In this document: in pieces, positions 60,641 to 64,000 of the stretch
Numbering within the stretch: the first letter of the stretch is position 1
How the letters are laid out: each line of letters begins with the position of its first letter
Source of the DNA: QIAW01 sp035487295
Lineage (GTDB): Bacteria; Acidobacteriota; Terriglobia; Terriglobales; Acidobacteriaceae
Assembly: GCA_035487295.1 (NCBI GenBank)
Contig: DATHMH010000023.1
Location: 1 to 64,000 of the forward strand
Reading direction: 5' to 3'
Length of the DNA stretch: 64,000 nucleotides
The notes under the pieces: generated by a model
Databases searched by the model: none
Told to the model about the DNA's origin: nothing
The model's input: the letters and a program-made list of their open reading frames with translations, nothing else
Program-made: the position numbers and the translations under genes

Positions 60641-61516
60641 ATGACCGCGCCACATCGTAAAACCAAACGCCAGAACAAGTCACCGTACCAGATTCAGGTA
60701 CTGGATCGCGCATTAGCGGTCCTTAAGGCGCTTTCACACGAAGGCCCCGACCTTACTCTGGCCGAGCTCTCGCAAATGCTTCATTTGCACAAGAGCACGG
60801 CGCACCGTCTCATCATGGTGCTGGAAGGCCACAAGCTGATTGAGAGGAATTCCAAGACGGGCACGTATCGCCTGGGAATGAAACTCTTCGAGCTGGGAAC
60901 GAGGGCGGTCTCGCAACTCGATCTTCGAGAACGCGCACGGCCCATTCTGGAGCGCCTGGTGCGCGAGACCGACGAGACGGTGCACCTGTGCGTCTACGAC
61001 AACGGCGAAGTGGTCTACGTGGACAAAGTCGAGCCGGCGCGCAGCGTACGCCTGGCTTCGACTGTGGGCCGCCGGATGCCGGCTTTTTGTACGGCTGTGG
61101 GAAAAGCCATCATGGCGATCTTGCCGGAAGAACAAACCGAAGCCGCGGTGCAAAAATATGGCTTGAGGCCGCTGACGCGGAAAACCATTGGATCGCTGGC
61201 CGAGCTCAAGTCCGAGTTAGCGAAGGTCCGCAAGACCGGTTACGCGGTTGACGACGAGGAAAATGAGGAAGGTGTATGCTGCGTGGGCGCCGTTGTTCGC
61301 GGGGTCTCGGGAGATGTGGCTGCGGCCATCAGCGTCTCAGGACCTTCATTCCGCATTCCGGCATATAAGATCCCGATTGTCGCCAAGGTAGTGATCAACG
61401 CAGCCGCCGCTCTGTCGGCCGAGCTTGGCTACAATCCCTCTGCGGAAGAGCGCAATGCAAGCGAAGAAGACGAAAAGCGCCCAAAAAATGGCCGGCCACA
61501 GTTGGTCAACGCGTAA
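60641..61516 (+). CDS. IclR-family transcriptional regulator
   Basis: 291 aa. The N-terminal winged HTH is VLDRALAVLKALSHEGPDLTLAELSQMLHLHKSTAHRLIMVLEGHKLIERNSKTGTYRLGMKLFELG. The C-terminal GAF-like effector domain includes VHLCVYDNGEVVYVDKVEP, PAFCTAVGKAIMAILPE and VDDEENEEGVCCVGAVV, with the conserved Cys region. The tail (EERNASEEDEKRPKNG) is charged. Location beside uxaC suggests a KdgR-like hexuronate regulator. A GAAAC-CCGA-GTTTC site precedes uxaC. Confidence 0.93.
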   Translation: MTAPHRKTKRQNKSPYQIQVLDRALAVLKALSHEGPDLTLAELSQMLHLHKSTAHRLIMVLEGHKLIERNSKTGTYRLGMKLFELGTRAVSQLDLRERARPILERLVRETDETVHLCVYDNGEVVYVDKVEPARSVRLASTVGRRMPAFCTAVGKAIMAILPEEQTEAAVQKYGLRPLTRKTIGSLAELKSELAKVRKTGYAVDDEENEEGVCCVGAVVRGVSGDVAAAISVSGPSFRIPAYKIPIVAKVVINAAAALSAELGYNPSAEERNASEEDEKRPKNGRPQLVNA

Positions 61517-61840
61517 TACAGTTTAACCACCAAGGGCACAAAGGTACACGAAGGAAATACTGGTTCGGCGGTTCCTGCATGAAGATATTTCTTCTTTCCA
61601 CATCTGCCAACGTTGTCAGCAACCCCCAGGACAGTGCATAATTGCAGCAACAAAGAACTTGGGCTTCTCGAGCGATGGCGTTCCCCCCGCCGTACGCGAA
61701 GAGCGACAGAGTTCAACAAACGACGTTATTTGCTTAACAAATCTTAAAATTTCATTCAGCAATTTCGCTTTATTAGAAACCCGAGTTTCTGGTGTAATGT
61801 CTAATTGAGCATTTTCAACAACAACCCCACGGGCACATGA
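61517..61840. other. Leader region of uxaC
   Basis: 324 bases without a supported gene, although a long antisense frame of the uxaC gene reaches in. It contains the proposed operator at 61775-61790 and TTTAACCACCAAGGGCACA (61522-61540), a string resembling the break point of the GH30 remnant. Confidence 0.45.
61775..61790 (+). promoter_or_regulatory. Proposed IclR/KdgR-type operator upstream of uxaC
   Basis: AGAAAC-CCGA-GTTTCT, a perfect 6-bp inverted repeat with a 4-bp centre, about 50 bp before the uxaC ATG. KdgR-like IclR proteins recognise GAAAC...GTTTC-type palindromes, and an IclR gene lies immediately upstream. Confidence 0.55.
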
Positions 61841-63283
61841 ATGACATTTATTAACGAAGACTTTTTGCTGCAGACCGAATCCGCACGCCATCTGTACCGG
61901 CGATTTGCAGAGACGCAACCCATTATTGATTACCATTGCCACCTCTCGCCCAGCGATATCGCAGAGGACCGGCGGTTCAAGAACCTGGCTGAAATCTGGC
62001 TGGGACACGACCACTACAAATGGCGGGCCATGCGCGCCAATGGCATTGACGAGCGCTACTGCACGGGAGACGCCGAGCCTTACGAAAAATACCTGGCCTG
62101 GGCAAAAACCGTGCCCCAAACGCTGCGCAATCCGCTCTATCACTGGACGCACATGGAGCTGAAGCGCTATTTCGAAATCGACGAACTGCTGGATGAGACG
62201 ACAGCTCCTTCGATCTGGCGGCGCGCCAACGAATTTCTGGCAAGCAAAGAGTTCAGCACGCAGGGCCTCCTGAAAAAGCTCAGGGTCGAACTTGTATGCA
62301 CGACCGATGACCCGACCGACGACCTCGCGCCGCATAAAAAGATCGCCGAGCAGAAAGTGACGCCGCGCGTGTATCCGACCTATCGTCCCGACATGGCGCT
62401 GGAGGTTGGTAAACCGGAAAAGTTCAAAGCCTGGGTTGGGCGCCTGGAAAAAGCGGCGAACGTGGACATCCGCAATCTGAAAGATTTCCTGGAGGCCTTG
62501 CGCAAACGTCACGATTATTTCCATAGCATGGGTTGCCGGCTTTCCGATCACGGGCTGTGCTTTTGCTCCGCAGACTTGTGCCCGGAGGCCACGGCGGCGG
62601 AAATTTTTGCCAAAGCCTGCGCCGGAAAAGCGGCTACTCCGCAGGAGCAATCGCAGTTTGCCTCATTCATGATGATTTTCTTCGGCCATCTCGACGCCGA
62701 AAAGGGCTGGACCAAACAACTTCACATTGGCGCTCGCCGGAACAACGTTACGCGAATGTCGAAGAGACCCGACGTTGGCACGGATTCGATCGGCGACTGG
62801 TCCCACGTCGAGTCGCTGGCAACTTATCTGGACCGGCTCGATCAAGAGAACGCTCTTCCCAAAACGATCTTGTACAACCTGAATCCTGCCGACAACTACC
62901 TGTTTGCCACCATGGCGCAAAACTTCCAGGATGGCACGGTCCCAGGCAAGATCCAGTTTGGCACCGGCTGGTGGTTCCTGGATCAGAAAGAAGGGATGGA
63001 GTGGCAAATCAACGCGCTCTCCAACACCGGTCTGCTTTCCCGTTTTGTCGGCATGGTGACCGATTCGCGGTCGTGCATGTCGTATCCGCGGCACGAATAC
63101 TTCCGCCGGATCTTGTGCAACATTCTTGGCAACGACATGGAAGCCGGCCTCATCCCCGACCAGGAAGAGCTGGTGGGAAAAATGGTCGAGAACATCTGCT
63201 ACTTCAACGCCAGCCATTATTTCGGCTTTAAGCTTCCTGCCCGTGAAAGCGTGCGCGAAGAGGCGGTTTCCAAGGGGGTGTAA
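61841..63283 (+). CDS. uxaC: Glucuronate (uronate) isomerase
   Basis: 480 aa, close to E. coli UxaC (470). It isomerises D-glucuronate to D-fructuronate and D-galacturonate to D-tagaturonate in the cytoplasm. The amidohydrolase-type barrel has the metal motif DYHCHLSP (H32, H34). LAEIWLGHDHYKWRAMRANG, STQGLLKKLRVELVCTTDDPTDDL, MGCRLSDHGL and FVGMVTDSRSCMSYPRHEYFRRILC are all characteristic. It follows an IclR-type regulator gene after 324 bp and is not followed by other hexuronate genes. Confidence 0.96.
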   Translation: MTFINEDFLLQTESARHLYRRFAETQPIIDYHCHLSPSDIAEDRRFKNLAEIWLGHDHYKWRAMRANGIDERYCTGDAEPYEKYLAWAKTVPQTLRNPLYHWTHMELKRYFEIDELLDETTAPSIWRRANEFLASKEFSTQGLLKKLRVELVCTTDDPTDDLAPHKKIAEQKVTPRVYPTYRPDMALEVGKPEKFKAWVGRLEKAANVDIRNLKDFLEALRKRHDYFHSMGCRLSDHGLCFCSADLCPEATAAEIFAKACAGKAATPQEQSQFASFMMIFFGHLDAEKGWTKQLHIGARRNNVTRMSKRPDVGTDSIGDWSHVESLATYLDRLDQENALPKTILYNLNPADNYLFATMAQNFQDGTVPGKIQFGTGWWFLDQKEGMEWQINALSNTGLLSRFVGMVTDSRSCMSYPRHEYFRRILCNILGNDMEAGLIPDQEELVGKMVENICYFNASHYFGFKLPARESVREEAVSKGV

Positions 63284-63310
63284 AGCCAAGCTGCCAGCTC
63301 CTAGCCTCCG

Positions 63311-63359
63311 GCTGTTTTTGGGAGTGGATCATGCAAGCAGCTTCGTGCCCAAAAACAGC
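63311..63359. terminator. Bidirectional hairpin between uxaC and the GDSL gene
   Basis: A 12-bp inverted repeat GCTGTTTTTGGG/CCCAAAAACAGC with a 25-nt loop. It is T-rich on both strands and placed between convergent genes. Next to it are short GCTAGAAGCT direct repeats (63358-63381). Confidence 0.6.
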
Positions 63360-63365
63360 TAGAAG

Positions 63366-64000
63366 CTAGTGGCTAGAAGCTTGCCCAACCTCACTCGATC
63401 CTTTTTTTCCTGATTTCTTATGGCTGCTGGAAGCAGTTGACCGCAACGCTGCGGCAATCGCTTTTTCCGCCAGTGGCCCCATAACCTGATAGCCGGCATC
63501 ATTCGGATGCAGCCCGTCATTGGTCAGCTCCTGCTTGAACATCTTTTTGTCATCGAGCAAAGACGAGTAGTAGTCCAGGTAAACCAATCCGTTTTTGGCA
63601 GCGTAATCTTTCATCCAGTCATTGAGCGCAACGATTTGCTCCGGAGGACGCCTCGCCGTCTGCGGTTTGATGTAATCGCATACCGGCAGCAGCGAGGCCA
63701 GCACCACGCGAATCCCATTCACCCTGGCCAACTCCGCCATTGAGGCCAGGTTATTTTCAATCGCCTCCAGCGTGCTGGGCCCGGTGTTGCCGGCAATGTC
63801 ATTGGTGCCGGCAAGAACCACAACCACCTTGGGCTTGAGCGCGATGACGTCAGGCCGGAAGCGGATGAGCATTTGTGGTGTTGTCTGGCCGCCGATACCA
63901 CGATTGATATACGGCTTGCCGGGGAAAAACTTGCCGAACTTGCGCCCCCAGTTGTCGGTGATCGAATCGCCCATGAAAACCACGCGATTCTCGCCGGCTG
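63366..64000 (-). CDS. GDSL/SGNH-family esterase, N-terminus outside window
   Basis: The frame is open to the right edge, so the start is missing; the visible part is about 210 aa. Block I is VVFMGDSITDNW (catalytic Ser), block II NRGIGGQTTPQML, block III VVVLAGTNDIAGN (Asn) and block V LTNDGLHPNDAGY (Asp-x-x-His). This makes a complete SGNH hydrolase, commonly acting on acetylated polysaccharides or lipids. Its C-terminal tail is basic (KKSGKKGSSEVG). Confidence 0.9.
   Translation of the reverse strand, partial: AGENRVVFMGDSITDNWGRKFGKFFPGKPYINRGIGGQTTPQMLIRFRPDVIALKPKVVVVLAGTNDIAGNTGPSTLEAIENNLASMAELARVNGIRVVLASLLPVCDYIKPQTARRPPEQIVALNDWMKDYAAKNGLVYLDYYSSLLDDKKMFKQELTNDGLHPNDAGYQVMGPLAEKAIAAALRSTASSSHKKSGKKGSSEVGQASSH

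Noticed and set aside
61616..62650. Long open frame of 344 codons on the minus strand opposite uxaC
   Set aside because: It is antisense to a clear uxaC gene; the translation has no recognisable domain and its composition is that of a complementary frame in coding GC-rich DNA.

Overview
The window reads as chromosome from an Acidobacteriota bacterium, most likely a soil Terriglobia (Koribacter/Terriglobus-like). This is an inference from gene content: an Oar-type TonB receptor with a carboxypeptidase-regulatory-like N-terminus, large secreted Fn3/Ig-like/malectin glycosidases, and an ECF sigma factor with a C-terminal helical extension beside a DGPF protein. No rRNA, tRNA, CRISPR array or intact insertion sequence was seen.

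Region A (1-37000) is the remarkable part. A minus-strand polysaccharide locus runs from about 34.8 kb down to 11.7 kb. One transcription unit (34603-21472) encodes a secreted PQQ-like propeller protein with two malectin domains, a GH16 beta-glucanase with two malectin domains, a malectin-Ig-GH3 enzyme, a CBM-like/Fn3/malectin protein and a thaumatin-domain/malectin protein. A second unit (21162-11672) has a truncated GH30 remnant, the TonB receptor and two GH3 beta-glucosidases. A third gene, cut by the left edge (1-1276), is a paralogue of the propeller protein. Two paralogous membrane proteins (1603-3372 and 35219-37000) flank the whole block. Each has a cytoplasmic DNA-binding-like domain, one membrane helix and two malectin domains. 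The three units share one promoter architecture: two tandem palindromes of the form GTTAnnTTAAC about 21-22 bp apart, exactly 10 bp upstream of a -35 box. I interpret this as a beta-glucan utilisation locus with malectin-based recognition and transmembrane one-component regulation.

Inside region A (3482-10380) lies an operon larE-larC-larB-(SDR remnant)-HAD hydrolase-larA-like-gnd. It makes the nickel-pincer cofactor and a LarA-family racemase/epimerase, and its context points to sugar acids (gluconate/mannonate) rather than lactate. A divergent aldo/keto reductase follows.

Region B (37.4-46.7 kb) has a translationally coupled trio (two BioF2/CelD-like acetyltransferases around a JmjC/cupin-like protein), an orphan ParB-like protein, threonine dehydrogenase, a type IV pilin-like protein, a small CxxC protein, an MFS exporter and a cupin. 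Region C (46.8-53.2 kb) has a vanadium-haloperoxidase/PAP2-like protein, an ECF sigma factor overlapping a tatA, a Tat-exported metallophosphoesterase, a cupredoxin lipoprotein, a DUF2231 protein, a second tatA and a secreted metallo-beta-lactamase-fold hydrolase. Region D (53.4-64 kb) has a FadR-type regulator, cobyric acid synthase, an ECF/DGPF/VOC group, small hypotheticals, a GNAT acetyltransferase, an IclR regulator next to glucuronate isomerase uxaC, and a GDSL esterase cut by the right edge.
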